Positions 20,761 to 31,817 of a stretch of 64,000 nt of DNA are shown one piece after another. The stretch spans positions 1,043,394 to 1,107,393 of the forward strand of contig NW_003314318.1 in the NCBI RefSeq assembly GCF_000143415.4. The letters run 5' to 3'. The stretch is from Selaginella moellendorffii (taxonomy: Eukaryota > Streptophyta > Lycopodiopsida > Selaginellales > Selaginellaceae). How positions within the stretch are numbered: the first letter of the stretch is position 1; each line of letters begins with the position of its first letter. The notes beneath the pieces are model-generated. The model was not told where the DNA came from. It saw only the letters and a program-made list of their open reading frames with translations, and made no database searches. Both the position numbers and the translations under genes were made by a program.

Positions 20761-21479
20761 TTGATCTTCTTAGGTGACCGACGACGAACAGGAACCTTGA
20801 TTGGACGAGCATCCCCAGTGGGAATTGGATGACGTGTGGCAATCTTGGCCCCAGACGATAGGTCAAATTCAAAGAGATTAGAATACTCCTTCATGAGCCG
20901 GTCAACTGCTGCAACACAAAGATCGTCGGAGGGATCGAAAAAGGGAGAAGCAGAACAAGATGGAAACACAGAAGGAAAGAGTGGGGAAACAAAAGTAATG
21001 GAAGCAGAGGTAGAAGTAGAGGGACGAAGAGGTATGGAAGTGAGAGGAATGGATGAAACATAAGGAAGTATGAGACAAGGGGGAGAAGCCTCAAAGTCAC
21101 ACTTGGCATGATTGCGTTGCAACCAATCCATACCAAGAATGAGGTCAAAAGCTTGACTCGGCACCACCCGCAACGACTGCAACTCAAGCTCGAGATCGCC
21201 CACACGCACAACCAGGTCCACCTCATCCCGTGCACATGCATGTGTACGGCCATTGCCATAAAGAATGAAAACTGGTTCTGCCGCACGACGCAAGTGTAGA
21301 CGACAACATGTGGCAACAGGTCGAGCAATAGAAGATAAACTCGAACCTGTATCAACCAACACGGAGAGAATAATAGGAGACTTCTTGTTATAAAAACGAG
21401 CTTGGAAAGTAAACACTGGATGAACTGGTGCCGAGTGAACCCCTTGATGATACTCCTGAAAGAAAGATGGAGGGGTCAC
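20751..21479 (-). pseudogene. Aspartic protease region of gypsy copy 1
   Basis: The motif LVDTGSSLSSIA is a retroviral-type aspartic protease active site, with LILGMDWL as the later partner motif. The frame ends in a stop just before the reverse transcriptase. It lies between the gag-like region and RT, as in Ty3/gypsy elements. Confidence 0.8.
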
Positions 21480-21505
21480 TGATTTATTCGCGCAAGGTCC
21501 CTCCG

Positions 21506-22436
21506 TTACTCGCGCGACTCCTCGTTTCCCGGATGCATCTCAGTGTCCAGACCTTCCACTGCAGCAGCACCCAGGGGACGTTGCTGACGCCAAGGTCTCC
21601 ACCCAGGAAATGGAGGTCGCCAATCCGGAAAACGATGGCAACGCCGATAAGTATGACCAACTTCATCACACGCCCAGCAGCGAACATCACGGCCACGACC
21701 ACGTCCTCGCGCTTGTCCTTGGACTCGAGCAGCAACAGCATCAACCTCTATTGGAACAAGACCATCACCCATAGGAAGTGGAGCGGAAGGACATGCAGCG
21801 AGAAGTGGAAGAGGCGACATCTCATAACGCTGTGCCAAGCGAAGAGCATCGTCAAGGGTGGCAGAAGCAAGTGCATGCACAAGTCCAACAAGATCTTGAC
21901 GAAGTGTTGGCCACAACATTCCTAGTTTGATCCGCTCCGACATATTTGGCTCCGCACGAAGCAAAAGACTTCGGAAACGAGCCAAATTGCATCACCGACT
22001 CCGATGGCCCTTGGCGAAGACGATGCAATTGTTGGAAAGCATCATCATAATCATCGGCATGTCCGAAGGCGCGTTTGAAGACGTCCGGGAGAACACTCCA
22101 ATCCCCACGAGTAGCTGCGCTCAAACCATTGTACCACTGCAACGCCGTCCCTTGGAGACACGTGGGAAACTCATGCAACCGTCGAGCATCATCCCAAGAA
22201 TGATATGTGGCAATCACCGTAAAGTGATCGAATCAATGGTACACATCATCCCCAGGATTCCCGCGAAAGAACTCCGGCCGAACGCGAGGATTGGCACCAA
22301 GAGCAGGAGGAGTTGTACCACGTGCCGTGAACGCCGCCATCAACTGAGTTTGGTTGTTCAATTGCAAGCGCATAGCATCAAACAATTGAACCAACTGCTG
22401 CTCTAGAGTCAAAGGAGGAGATTGCAGATCGGCCAT
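21506..22436 (-). pseudogene. Gag region of gypsy copy 1
   Basis: Starts at the ATG at 22436 (MADLQSPPLTLEQQ). An in-frame TGA at about 22235-22233 follows VYH, most simply a TGG to TGA change. A frameshift lies near 21985. The C-terminal part carries a CCHC zinc knuckle, CWACDEVGHTYRRC. Gag packages the element RNA; the breaks mean it is not functional as it stands. Confidence 0.85.
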
Positions 22437-22670
22437 GAAGATGAACGAAAAAGAAAGAGCAAAAGAAGAGAAATGACAAAAAAGCTGGAAAGAAATGGTA
22501 GATCTAGACAATGCAAAAAGCTAGATTGAAACCAAAATCCTGAAAGGAAAGAACAAAAGAAAGGAAATGGAAAAAGCTAGATCTAGACGATGCAAAAGCT
22601 AGATCTAAACCGAAATCCCAAATCCAAGCACTCCCCAGGGACAATCAAAGGTGCCCCTCATCTCCACCAA

Positions 22671-22844
22671 TGTGAGTGCATGGAATATGGAAAGGGAATA
22701 CAGAAATGTGCATCTTAATTAGCCCAAAAACCCTAGCTTATATACAGGAGCGAGTGGTCCGGATTGAAACCAATCCGACGGCTACCAAAATCCACTACGC
22801 TAATATTAGTATATGGCATCGTAGCCGTACACTTGGCCCTCACA
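22671..22844 (-). repeat. 5' LTR of gypsy copy 1
   Basis: A 174-bp copy of the LTR, differing from the partner at positions such as CATCTTAATT against CATCTCAATT and ATGGCATCG against ATGGTATCG. In element orientation it lies upstream of gag. Confidence 0.9.
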
Positions 22845-23589
22845 AACATATTTATATTTTATATATAAGATTAATCTAAATGTATATCAACCATTAGATA
22901 TTAGAATATACTAGAATATTTAAGCATATTCTACATTACTACCAAAAATAAAATGCCACATTATTACAAAATTATAATAATCCAAATGATACAAAACTTT
23001 ATTATTAAATCAACTTATAAAATCAAAGAGTGTGAGGAAAATTTATAATAAATATAAATTTTTAAAAAATCTAAAGGACAATACTAACTATTAGGATTTT
23101 TACCATAATTTTAGTACTAAAAATTATTTCTATTTTATAAGATTAATTGGTTAACCTGCTATTAATTCAAGCTGATTTCATTTTGTATGACATAGAGAAT
23201 GAAAGAAAGACGTGAAAGACATGGATTTACCCGTCACATTTACTGTGGCGGCGCGCGCGCGCTGGCTCGCCTGATGAAATAAAAGAAGCTAGCTTACCTT
23301 CGCTTCTTCTTCTAGTAGGTGCCTTCCCTCTCAACAGCGACCACGATGCGACTAAATCCTCCAATGCATACCCAAGGCAGTTATAGTACAACCAGGATCG
23401 TCAAAAGAAATCTTTCATAGCACTCAAGCAAGAATCTATTAGGGTTTCCGACGATCCGAAGGCAAGCACGAAAATCTTCTGATGATTCCAGTTTAATTCA
23501 TTTCCTTGAATTAAAGTTTAGTTTAGTACATTTCCTTGCAGATGTGAACATCAAATCGCCTCCTTCCAAAGATAAGGCTGTCTCGCTCA
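22845..23589. other. AT-rich intergenic
   Basis: Up to about 23150 the sequence is AT-rich with no gene. A short GC alternation (GCGGCGCGCGCGCGC) lies near 23252. The rest may be the leader of the degenerate IBA57-like copy that follows, but no reading frame is convincing. Confidence 0.4.
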
Positions 23590-23830
23590 CTGAGTAATCC
23601 CCTCTTTGTTTTTCCCCTTGAAAGGACGATTACGTTCAAGTTTACTTGAGTCTCAGTGGCGCCGTTGGGGATATATAAGTTCGTTTCCTCCTCGAGCATC
23701 CGAGTTATCTTCAGGGGGTCCAACGCTGCTAGCCGAGAAAGGTCCTTTTGCATGTAAGAGCGGGGATGTTATCAAGTTCCTTCAGGGCCTGACGACGAAT
23801 AACATGAACAAACTTGAGTAGGATTCTCCG
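23590..23830 (+). pseudogene. IBA57/GcvT-like N-terminal fragment
   Basis: The frame includes LLAEKGPFACKSGDVIKFLQ followed by GLTTNNMNKLE, which resembles the start of IBA57-type proteins (SGPDTVKFLQGLLTNDVR-like in the family), then a stop. IBA57 helps assemble mitochondrial Fe-S clusters. Only the first part is present and it is followed by unrelated DNA, so this is a broken piece. The assignment rests on about 30 residues. Confidence 0.5.
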
Positions 23831-23929
23831 GCAAGGCTGCCGCATCCCACTCTGAACCAGGCAACGTCCTTTCTACGGAGAGTTGACGACGTTTGTGTGT
23901 GTGCTTTTTTTCGCGAGGTAGTTTGTGAC

Positions 23930-26480
23930 ATGCGCACAGGGAAAACGAAAGCCGTGAAGGACAAACTGGCCGGTGTTCTCGAACCTCGCGCTATTCAGGT
24001 ATGCTTCTTTATTATTTTGTTAAGGCTGGATGTATAATGTGTGGTTTGCAGGTGATTGCTTTGATATGCTATCTAATCGAGGCCTGTGGTTCGATTTCCT
24101 TAGTTTCGGAAGAATTATGTCAAGCATCTCCAGCTTCCCGCAAAGACGAATAACAGGAGGAAGATAATGAGAAGGTAACCGGCCTGTGAAGAGAGCGATC
24201 AAGCCAAGATGATAAGGGAAATTGTAAAACAATACCTCTTCCACATGTACATGGCTAAGATATAAATGATTGCATATGTTTCTAAGTTCCATTACCACTG
24301 ATCGTACCTGTAAAAGGCGAGTGATCTTAATTGCAAATTCAAGAACGAAAAAATATGACCTTTGCGTGACCAATTCCTCGCATTTTTTCTTTTACACGTT
24401 TCTTCAGCAGAAGCCTCGCATCGAGCCAAGCGTTCAATCTTTTCGGGAAGTTCATACTCAACATGCAAGAGCATGAAAAATGACAAGTCATCTTCACCAT
24501 CGCTTTGCTACTCACCTTATGCTTCAATCTTCACAATAAAAATGGACGCACCACTTGTTGATGATAAGCAAGTTCTTTTCCTCCGCTCAAATGGCTAAAT
24601 GAACCACTGCGCGAAGTCTTCTGAAGAGTTAAAGATGCCGGGAAGTAGAAAATTAAGCAGTGGCCCAAGATTGTTCTTCACCTTGAAATGAGAACCATTA
24701 TAACGAAACTAGTGAAGTACCTAAATAGGTGTGCCAGTTTGTAAGATGCCTATTTTATCCGATGGTTTTCATTAATTATAATGTAATGCCTACTCAATTT
24801 TGGTCCATTGTGTGTCACAAGAATATTAAATCGTTACTAGCGTTCCCTAGATAAACTGCAATCAACAGTCAGTCATGAACAAACACTTTCGTGAGCTTAC
24901 CTGAACAGTTGACTTTGCTCATCAGGAGTACCAGTATATGCAAGTTTGACAGCCCATCTGACATCCAATTTGGTAACACCTATGGTATCACTTTATCTTA
25001 TTTCTCCCTCTAATAAATCCGGTGCTTATTTTTTCTACCACTGCGCTGTTACTGAAGATCTCACTAAGAGGAGTGTGCGATTACATCAAGCCCCGGCGGT
25101 GAACCTGGAGAACCAGATTCTTCAAGATTCTCAGCGAGAATTCACCATCGGAATCTAAGGATGGGCAACCCTCTGAAATCCAAAATGTCACTGGCAAAGA
25201 AAACGAAATAGTATGTGCGACTGACGTAGCGGATTGCAAACGAAGACTCTGGAACCGGTGATGGAAATGCTGGAAGCAATTCTGGGTATCGTATTATTAG
25301 TGATTGATTGTTTCCACACATGATAATTCTGCTCTTCATGGCCCTGATGCTGACGACAAACTTCCTGATGCCTCGGACGGTATTTCGGATAGTAAGCATC
25401 TTGCTGCTAGTGCGGATGCTGGGCAGGTCGATAATGAAACGAACATTTATATGGGCACGACCATTCCCCAAGAAAAATCTCGGAGTCCCAGAGTTGCCAT
25501 TAAGAAGAAAGATGAACCCCTTTACTTATATTAAACTTCAGTTCGAGAACGCCGAATCAGACAAGCGAGAAGCTGAGCAGATGCATGGAGGTAAGAAAAA
25601 TGAGGTATCTTTTGGTCTTATTTATCGATTTCCGCAGATCTGGCTAACTGGATTTACTCGTGAAGGGCCTGTCAAACAATGAACCACCTTTACCCGGTGA
25701 TAAACCTGGCACTGTACTATCTCCTGCTGCGGCGGAATGCAAGGAAACCGAATCAGATGAGCTTGAACCAGAGCAGAATCTCCAAATGCATGGAGGTGAG
25801 AAAGATCACGTATTTTCTGTACTTATTTCATTTATCTTCAGAGTTGGATAGTGCAACTAATGAACCCAGCCATAAACTTCAGTCCATTTTATCCATTTGA
25901 CAGCAAGAAAACCGGTTCAGACGAGCGTGAGGCAGAGAACAATGAGGAACGGATGCAGGTGTTTTAAGCATAAAAAAGGAAACTCAGTTGTCTGTCTATC
26001 CTGACATGTCTTAGTTAACCTTCACATACAGTTCTCCTGCACACGACAAGGAAATTGATCCCCAAAAGGAAAGCGAAGGGATTTCTTTCCTGCGGCTTGA
26101 TACTCCTAAAATGTAAGAACGACCATGCTCCTTTTTCTTCTATAGCATAATGATACGGACAGCGTTAAATGTCAGAGTTTGCATTCGACTTCTGCATTTA
26201 CTACGGCCGAATCAACGAGGTTGAAAAGGTAGGTATTATCATATCGACACTAGAATGTAAGCAACACTTATTGATCGACTGGTAATGAAACACTGTTTTG
26301 CAAATCTGAGAACCATGGGAATGATCAAGCAGAAAATGCTGAACGTGTCATTGTGGAGGACGTCGAAATCAGACAGCAGGAAGTGATCCAGCGGCTGGCT
26401 GCATTCATGATTTTTTTTCTTTTGGCTTCTTACCATCGTCCTGCAGCTTGCGAATCCCAATTGCATTCATCAGCTGGAGA
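23930..26480. pseudogene. Rearranged partial copy of the SPLAYED-type ATPase gene
   Basis: Segments match the intact gene at 35764-48629, including its introns. 23980-24085 (+) matches about 39895-39980. 24086-24985 is inverted and matches about 41165 back to 40010 with gaps. About 25022-25040 (+) matches 41218-41240. 25040-26480 (+) matches about 42960-45420 with gaps. Because introns are kept, this arose by DNA duplication and not by reverse transcription. Frameshifts and the inversion rule out function. Several exons of the acidic C-terminal region can still be recognised. Confidence 0.8.
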
Positions 26481-27118
26481 ATTCGAGGTACAAGGGTGAG
26501 AGATAGCAGTATTTACCGAGCAGCGGATCAGCACGCTGGAGCCATGGGCATAACCATGCACGGAGATGTAAAGTAGAAAAAGCTCCCCTGACTTTCTAAC
26601 GATTTGTGTGGATAGTCGGAACTTGTGCTCCTTGATTCCTCTCTACGTTGTTGGAATGTATACGCGCATGCCAGAGATAGGGACTGGGACGACTTCCTCG
26701 TCCTATAGGCCCAGGTGTCATGGCGCTTTTTTATCTCATCGTGAGCGTGTCTCTGAGGGAAACAAGTAGAACTTTGCACAATTTCCAACGTAAATCAAGT
26801 TTATGTGATGGCGGTCGATGCTCTGGAACATTGCCAGCTTGGATATATTTGAGAAAAAATTATTCTTGGTCCATTTTATGTTCGCGAGGAAATTCTTTAC
26901 GTACTCCAATCTGGGAAAAGATTGGAGATTCATGAGAGCATGTATCTACAAACATCGCAGGATTGTCTTCTTGGGGCCAATTAAACGCCGTCCAGATTGG
27001 ATGTCCACTGGATAGATTTCCTAGCTTCTTGTTTGATTAAAGAGAATCCGATGCAAACCGTGATGAGATTGTTTGAATCTGGTGTGAATCAATGATGCAT
27101 CCCAGCTGGGAGATTGAT
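26481..27118. other. Unassigned sequence between gene fragments
   Basis: No intact gene. A short plus-strand stretch near 26495-26570 (YRAADQHAGAMGITMHGDVK) reads like an orphan exon that I cannot assign. The remainder shows no recognisable coding. Confidence 0.35.
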
Positions 27119-27327
27119 CATGCCTTCCTAGTCCACACACGAATCCACCGATCACTGCCATCTCTAACGTCAAAGTAGCCTGAAAGAATGGTTAACAAAA
27201 GCTAGCTTTTTGTCTCGAAAACACTTCCTTCGAGACAGTACCTAATCTCGTCGTCTGTTCCTCATAGAAACTTAGGATCCGCTCCTCGTAGTTGGGAAGC
27301 TTACCAGGCGCGATTGCGATGATATCC
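27119..27327 (-). pseudogene. Acireductone dioxygenase-like fragment
   Basis: On the minus strand DIIAIAPGKLPNYEERILSF then YEEQ (27327-27255) and YFDVRDGSDRWIRVW (27180-27125) match two adjacent parts of plant acireductone dioxygenase, the Fe/Ni cupin enzyme of the methionine salvage pathway. The His-rich metal-binding stretch between them is damaged: the bases for TDDEIR survive but in a shifted frame. The rest of the gene is absent, so it is a pseudogene fragment. Confidence 0.7.
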
Positions 27328-27527
27328 TGCACGATTTAAACAAGGTTCTCGGTGCATACATAGTAATCGTAGCCTCGCTCGTCTCGAATCCGGGTCTGTC
27401 TCGTACAAATCCGCATTTAAGTGTACCGCAGAACGAACCAAATCCATCAAACAATTCGCTTTCGCTGCTCTCGCGATTCGTTAACCTAACTATAGCCGCT
27501 CTAGGGTTCCTATAGCGTTTTAGAGAG

Positions 27528-28805
27528 ATGTGTCAGCACACTCCAAGAGGTGGCTACAAGGTATGGGATTCATTTGCGTCAGAGCTCCAAGACTTCTACT
27601 CGCAGCCGGATAACACCCCTATGTCCACGGATCCTTGCCCGCTGCATGTGGCTGCTGGAGCCACAAGCCGCGATGAGGCATTTGCAAGACTGTATGCATC
27701 CCTTGTGGTTCCAGTACAACAGCTCTCCTATGAGTACCAAAAGAGATTCCAAGCTGGTTCTAGAATTCATCTTAGCCATTGTCAAGGCGCAGTCGTTATG
27801 TATGGAACTCTGGATAGCACTCCCTCTTTGGCAAATACCGGCAAAGGGTATCTTTTGGTAGAGTCCGACGAGGTTCTTCAGGTGGGGATAGATGGTGGCA
27901 GCAATGTTATGCGCAAAGTGTTTGATCGGGCAGCTGGTTATATCTATCATGGTGCATGTGGAAGAACTCGATCTGGATACGCATGTGTAACCAGCCTAGA
28001 GCGATCGTTCTTTTGCAAGCTGACCCATGACGATGTTCTCCTGGTTTCTGATGCTTTCTTTTCTCCAACATTCATGGAAGCTCTGTTCTACTTTATGCAC
28101 CTCTTGTTCGAGCGTCCTCCCATAGTTTTAGGAGAAGAAGCAGCGGATCCATCAGATTTTATTGTCGAGACAAATACAAGAAACAAAAGATATGTTGTAG
28201 ATATGCGCATACAAACGATAAAACTCTGCAGGTTGTTGAATTTCAAGCCCAAAGACATCGAGGCCTTTGTCATGCCCCAACTTCCAGAGCTGGACTTCTT
28301 GCGTGATGTAAGGCACCTTATCCATAGCGGAGGAAAGGTCTCAGTGTTTCGGGGGGATCTGAAATCAGGGAGGAAGGCTATTGTCAAAGTTTGCAACTCT
28401 TCCGACCAGCTGGAGGAGGCTGTGCGTGAAGTGTGGATGATGGTAAAACTCAAGGACCTTCAAGGTGACGTGATTCCGCGCCTTTATGCTGCCGGTTTCA
28501 TGGATGGAGGACTAGGCTGGGTTACTATAATGCAAGATATTGGAGGCATGAGCATCGACAAAGACTGTGAAAACTTAAGGCCTTACCTCTCGGCAGCAAA
28601 GTCTGCCTTGACTGTGATGCACAGGGCAAATGTGAGTCATGGTCGAGTGGTGGAGTCTAACATTATTGTTTCCAGGGAAGGTGGCAAAGTCATGTGGATA
28701 GACCTTGGAGCAGCATGCTTGTTTGACAAGGATGAAGACGCTGATGAGTTCTTACAGTTTGCAAAGAGGGATCAAAGGCACATGGAAAAGCTTTTCAGAT
28801 TCTGA
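27528..28805 (+). CDS. Kinase-like protein of a paired family, HGR type (predicted pseudokinase)
   Basis: An intact intronless frame of 425 residues. The N-terminal half (about 1-210) contains YEYQKRFQAGSRIHLSHCQ and RSGYACVTSLERSFFCKL, which has the look of a degenerate nuclease-like domain seen in some kinase-fused proteins; that is a weak inference. The C-terminal half (about 255-425) is an atypical kinase fold: GGKVSVFRGDL glycine-rich region, AIVKVCN with the likely beta-3 Lys, AVREVWMMVKL helix C, WVTIMQDIGG hinge, SHGRVVESNIIV catalytic loop and VMWIDLGAACL in place of DFG. The usual Asp after HG is Arg, so catalysis is doubtful. A broken HGD-type relative lies tail-to-tail downstream. 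No close function is known to me. Confidence 0.7.
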   Translation: MCQHTPRGGYKVWDSFASELQDFYSQPDNTPMSTDPCPLHVAAGATSRDEAFARLYASLVVPVQQLSYEYQKRFQAGSRIHLSHCQGAVVMYGTLDSTPSLANTGKGYLLVESDEVLQVGIDGGSNVMRKVFDRAAGYIYHGACGRTRSGYACVTSLERSFFCKLTHDDVLLVSDAFFSPTFMEALFYFMHLLFERPPIVLGEEAADPSDFIVETNTRNKRYVVDMRIQTIKLCRLLNFKPKDIEAFVMPQLPELDFLRDVRHLIHSGGKVSVFRGDLKSGRKAIVKVCNSSDQLEEAVREVWMMVKLKDLQGDVIPRLYAAGFMDGGLGWVTIMQDIGGMSIDKDCENLRPYLSAAKSALTVMHRANVSHGRVVESNIIVSREGGKVMWIDLGAACLFDKDEDADEFLQFAKRDQRHMEKLFRF

Positions 28806-29133
28806 AAGATTCCTACTAGATTGCCTGAAGCAGCGTTTTTCTTTGAATGTGGTTTGTGAAGATCTCAATATCTAGAGAAAGCAGGAATTTCACATATTTG
28901 CAAATATTGTGAATTTCTTAAATTTGGTCCCCCCATAAGTCATGCTCTCAAACAAGGCCAAATAGAATTGTAGCGGCTGCAAGAGATTAAGCGCTTGATA
29001 CCTGCAGCCTTGTTAACGACGACCACCTCGTGGGAGTGCATTACTTGGAAGAATGCATGCATGTGGACAATCTTCCCTTGCTCTCGGGATTTCAAGAATC
29101 TCACTTCATAAAGTTTTGCAAATATGCTAAGAT
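28806..29133. other. Spacer between tail-to-tail family members
   Basis: About 330 bp between the stop of the HGR-type gene and the end of the HGD-type pseudogene. No gene or motif seen; it presumably contains 3' UTR sequence from both. Confidence 0.45.
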
Positions 29134-29775
29134 CTAATATTGATCTAAAAGTGACAAGCGTATTGAGCTCTCTTTCATGTTCCTCTGTCCACGAGCGGAA
29201 AGACTGTTGTAGATCAATCCAAAGAACTTGGGCTTTACCATGTTTGCAACTGGTAACACATGTTTGCAAGCCAGATATCGCCGTGGCTCAGGGAGTGAAT
29301 GGATTTGAGAGATTGTATGGCGCTCTGCTTGATCGCAGGGCCTAGCCTCCTCCATTCTGGTTCGCAAGCACCTCCAGGTTATCCCCCACATCTGAGAAGG
29401 CCAGAAAGAAGAGCGCCCCTGACAAGAAACCATACTCAAGGAGCTTTGGAACGCACACTCCTTCAACTGTGTCATACGCATCAATCTCTCTCATGAAATC
29501 CAGCATCAGGTCTGGCCTCTGTGTCACGTCCAAGACCTTGACAACAACAGCCTCCTCGTCCATTCTCGCCCTGTACACGCTCGACCATCCAAAACGGAGT
29601 GGAACTCGATGCTCTTGAGATCATAGACCTGATAGTACTGGAGAATGTCCACCTCATGCAAATCTGTGGCCATGTGCACCCTCTTGACAATGGAGTCAAG
29701 AACAAGCTTGGTTGCAGCTAGACCATGATTGGGTGACTTCCCTAGATTGTTGAGTACCACTAGATGCAAGAGATA
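29134..29775 (-). pseudogene. Broken HGD-type kinase-like copy
   Basis: On the minus strand the sequence follows the C-terminal half of the gene at 57511: GLAATKLVLDSIVKRVH, VYDLKSIEFHS, RARMDEEAVVVKVLDVTQRP, VPKLLEYGFLSGALFF and QVLWIDLQQSFRSWTEEHE, ending at a TAG at 29136-29134 equivalent to that gene's stop. Frameshifts, including loss of the FGSSSV stretch near 29578, and lack of the N-terminal half show it is dead. It faces the intact HGR-type gene tail-to-tail. Confidence 0.8.
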
Positions 29776-29799
29776 CCATAGTGTTGCATAAATCCCAGA

Positions 29800-30330
29800 T
29801 CAATACACACTTGCAAAATGAAGTGAGAATCCAATGGGAATTATGGGGATGATGTGTATTATTGATTTGATCACTTTACGGTGATTGCCATATATTATTC
29901 TTAGGAAGATATTTGGTGTTTGCGTGAGTTTTTCACATGTTTCTAGGGGAACAATGGTTTAAGTGTAAACATTCATGAAGATTAAAGCATTTTCTTAAAT
30001 GTTTTCAAATGCACATTTAGACATGCCAACAATTGTGATGATACCTTCCAACAATTACATCATTTTCATCAAAGTCTATTTGAATAAATGATACAATTTA
30101 GCATTTGTTTCCAAAACTTATTGTTGCATGTGGAGCCAAATATGTCAAAGCTTTTGTAGGACTTGTGCATACTCTTGCTTCAACCACCCTTAATAATGCT
30201 CTTTGCTTGGCACAACATTATAAAATATTGCCTCTTTCACTTCTCGTTGCACGTCTTTCAACTCCACTTTCTATAGGAAATGGTCATGTTCTGTTCTGGG
30301 TGCATAATTTACAAAAGATGATATGTCCCT
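29800..30330 (+). pseudogene. Decayed gypsy gag fragment
   Basis: The plus strand matches the gag region of the element at 17835-22844 read in its coding direction: GGGATGATGTGTATTATTGA, then ATCACTTTACGGTGATTGCC, then a frame with VACGAKYVK and GLVHTLASTTLNNALCLAQH. No LTRs adjoin it. Most differences are C to T or G to A. It abuts the broken HGD-type copy. Confidence 0.75.
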
Positions 30331-31817
30331 ACCCATAAGTGATATAGAGAGAAAAGCCAAAAGTCACAACCCTCATGAGCAAAGAAACTAAATGGACTAT
30401 TGTAAATAAGTAGTTAGAGTTGTTTACATGGTCATACCCTTTTAATGAAATAAAAAATATTAAAAAAGAGGTAAGTGATATGATTAGTTGACAATAGTTA
30501 CTTCATGATTAAAGATTTCACTATGCACATAAAGTGCCAATGCCAATTTACTTATACTAGCCCAAACAAAAAGATCAAGAAATGGACAATACCAAAGTCA
30601 GAGATAATGATATTTTAGAGATGTAATTATCAATAAAGAAATCTTATATTAAAACATAAAAGTATTCTAAATAAGTTATTATCCAAAAAATCAAAATTAT
30701 AATATAGGAATTACCAAGATCATTATAGATGAAAGTCATAAGATTCACCATCCAACAAAATTTAATAGCTAGTGTATCATTAAGAAAAGTCAATGATAAA
30801 ACTTAATTTCAAAGGTCATAGATAGCATGCTAAACAACTTCAAGAACATAAAGTATTATTGATTAGTAAGCAAAGTACTTGTAAATGTATTACCTAAAAG
30901 AAATAACATCCAATCTATCATAACCAACTATAATAATAACTAATAGAACATAATGAATGCTACAAGATCAATAAATACATGTTCATGCCAACTATCACAC
31001 TAACTAATCTAAAACAACCATATTAACAGACTTAAGTTTCTTCAGCAAAAGCAAGAGTGAATTACCACATTAAAGACTTAATATAATCCAACACCACAAA
31101 CTATACATATTCAAAGCAACTTCCCATGCCATCTAGGGGTCAATTACTTCTTCTGCTGCAAGGTTTTTGAATAAAAGCCCAACCAGTCTAGTGACTGCAT
31201 CCTGAAAAGGGTCTTGTGTTAGTGAACTCCCTCTTATTTCTCTTATTTCATTCTGTGACACCATTCTTGCTCTTGAAAGCACGTGAAAGAGCTCACTCGG
31301 AGCGATTCATTGGCTGCAAGTATCCTTTTGCTTGGTTGTCCTTGTTACAGCAACGTTTTCATGGTTTGTATGTGATAGAAGTTTTAATTCTGCAATATCT
31401 CATTGTGTGCTTTTAAGCTTGTGCAGTGGCAACAGACAAAACACCATACTTGTTAATGCCAGCCATGGGAAAACAAAACTGCTTCAAAGTGAGTTACTTA
31501 CTAGGTAGAGACGAACATTTTTTTCATCTTGCTATGTTGGATTACAGATGGACAAGGAGCCAAATTGCCAGCAGTTGTTCTCACGAGAAATTTCTTGCCA
31601 CACAGCAAATACTCTCTTGCTCTCTGGCGCAGAAGTTTGCCACCTTGAGCTGGATCCGACTCATCCTTTCCCATCACGCGTTAAGTCCGCGGCAGTGGCA
31701 ACATCTATAAATCTTAATCACCAGCCCAGCCCCAGTGTCAAACATTCCAAACTCCATCTATTCGGCTGCCAGTTTCATCCCAAGTCTTTCGTTCCTGACA
31801 AGAGGTTCGATCAAGTA
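30331..31817. other. AT-rich intergenic and XTH upstream region
   Basis: 30331-31130 is AT-rich with no coding signal. From about 31200 composition is closer to genic, with short frames such as the one from 31426, but none shows a domain. The final part presumably contains the XTH promoter and leader. Confidence 0.4.

Larger units (their letters stand above)
17835..22844 (-). mobile_element. Ty3/gypsy LTR retrotransposon, near full-length, mutated
   Basis: A 5.0-kb element with 174-bp LTRs at 17835-18008 and 22671-22844, coding on the minus strand. Domain order is gag with zinc knuckle, protease, reverse transcriptase and RNase H, integrase, which defines Ty3/gypsy (Metaviridae). The sequence next to the 3' LTR (18009-18030, purine-rich on the minus strand) is a plausible polypurine tract. 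The primer-binding region next to the 5' LTR starts TTGGTGGAGATGAGGGGCA on the minus strand; I cannot match it to a particular tRNA. Coding is broken by in-frame stops and frameshifts, so the copy is not autonomous. The LTRs differ at only about 2 of 174 positions by eye, suggesting fairly recent insertion. Confidence 0.92.
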
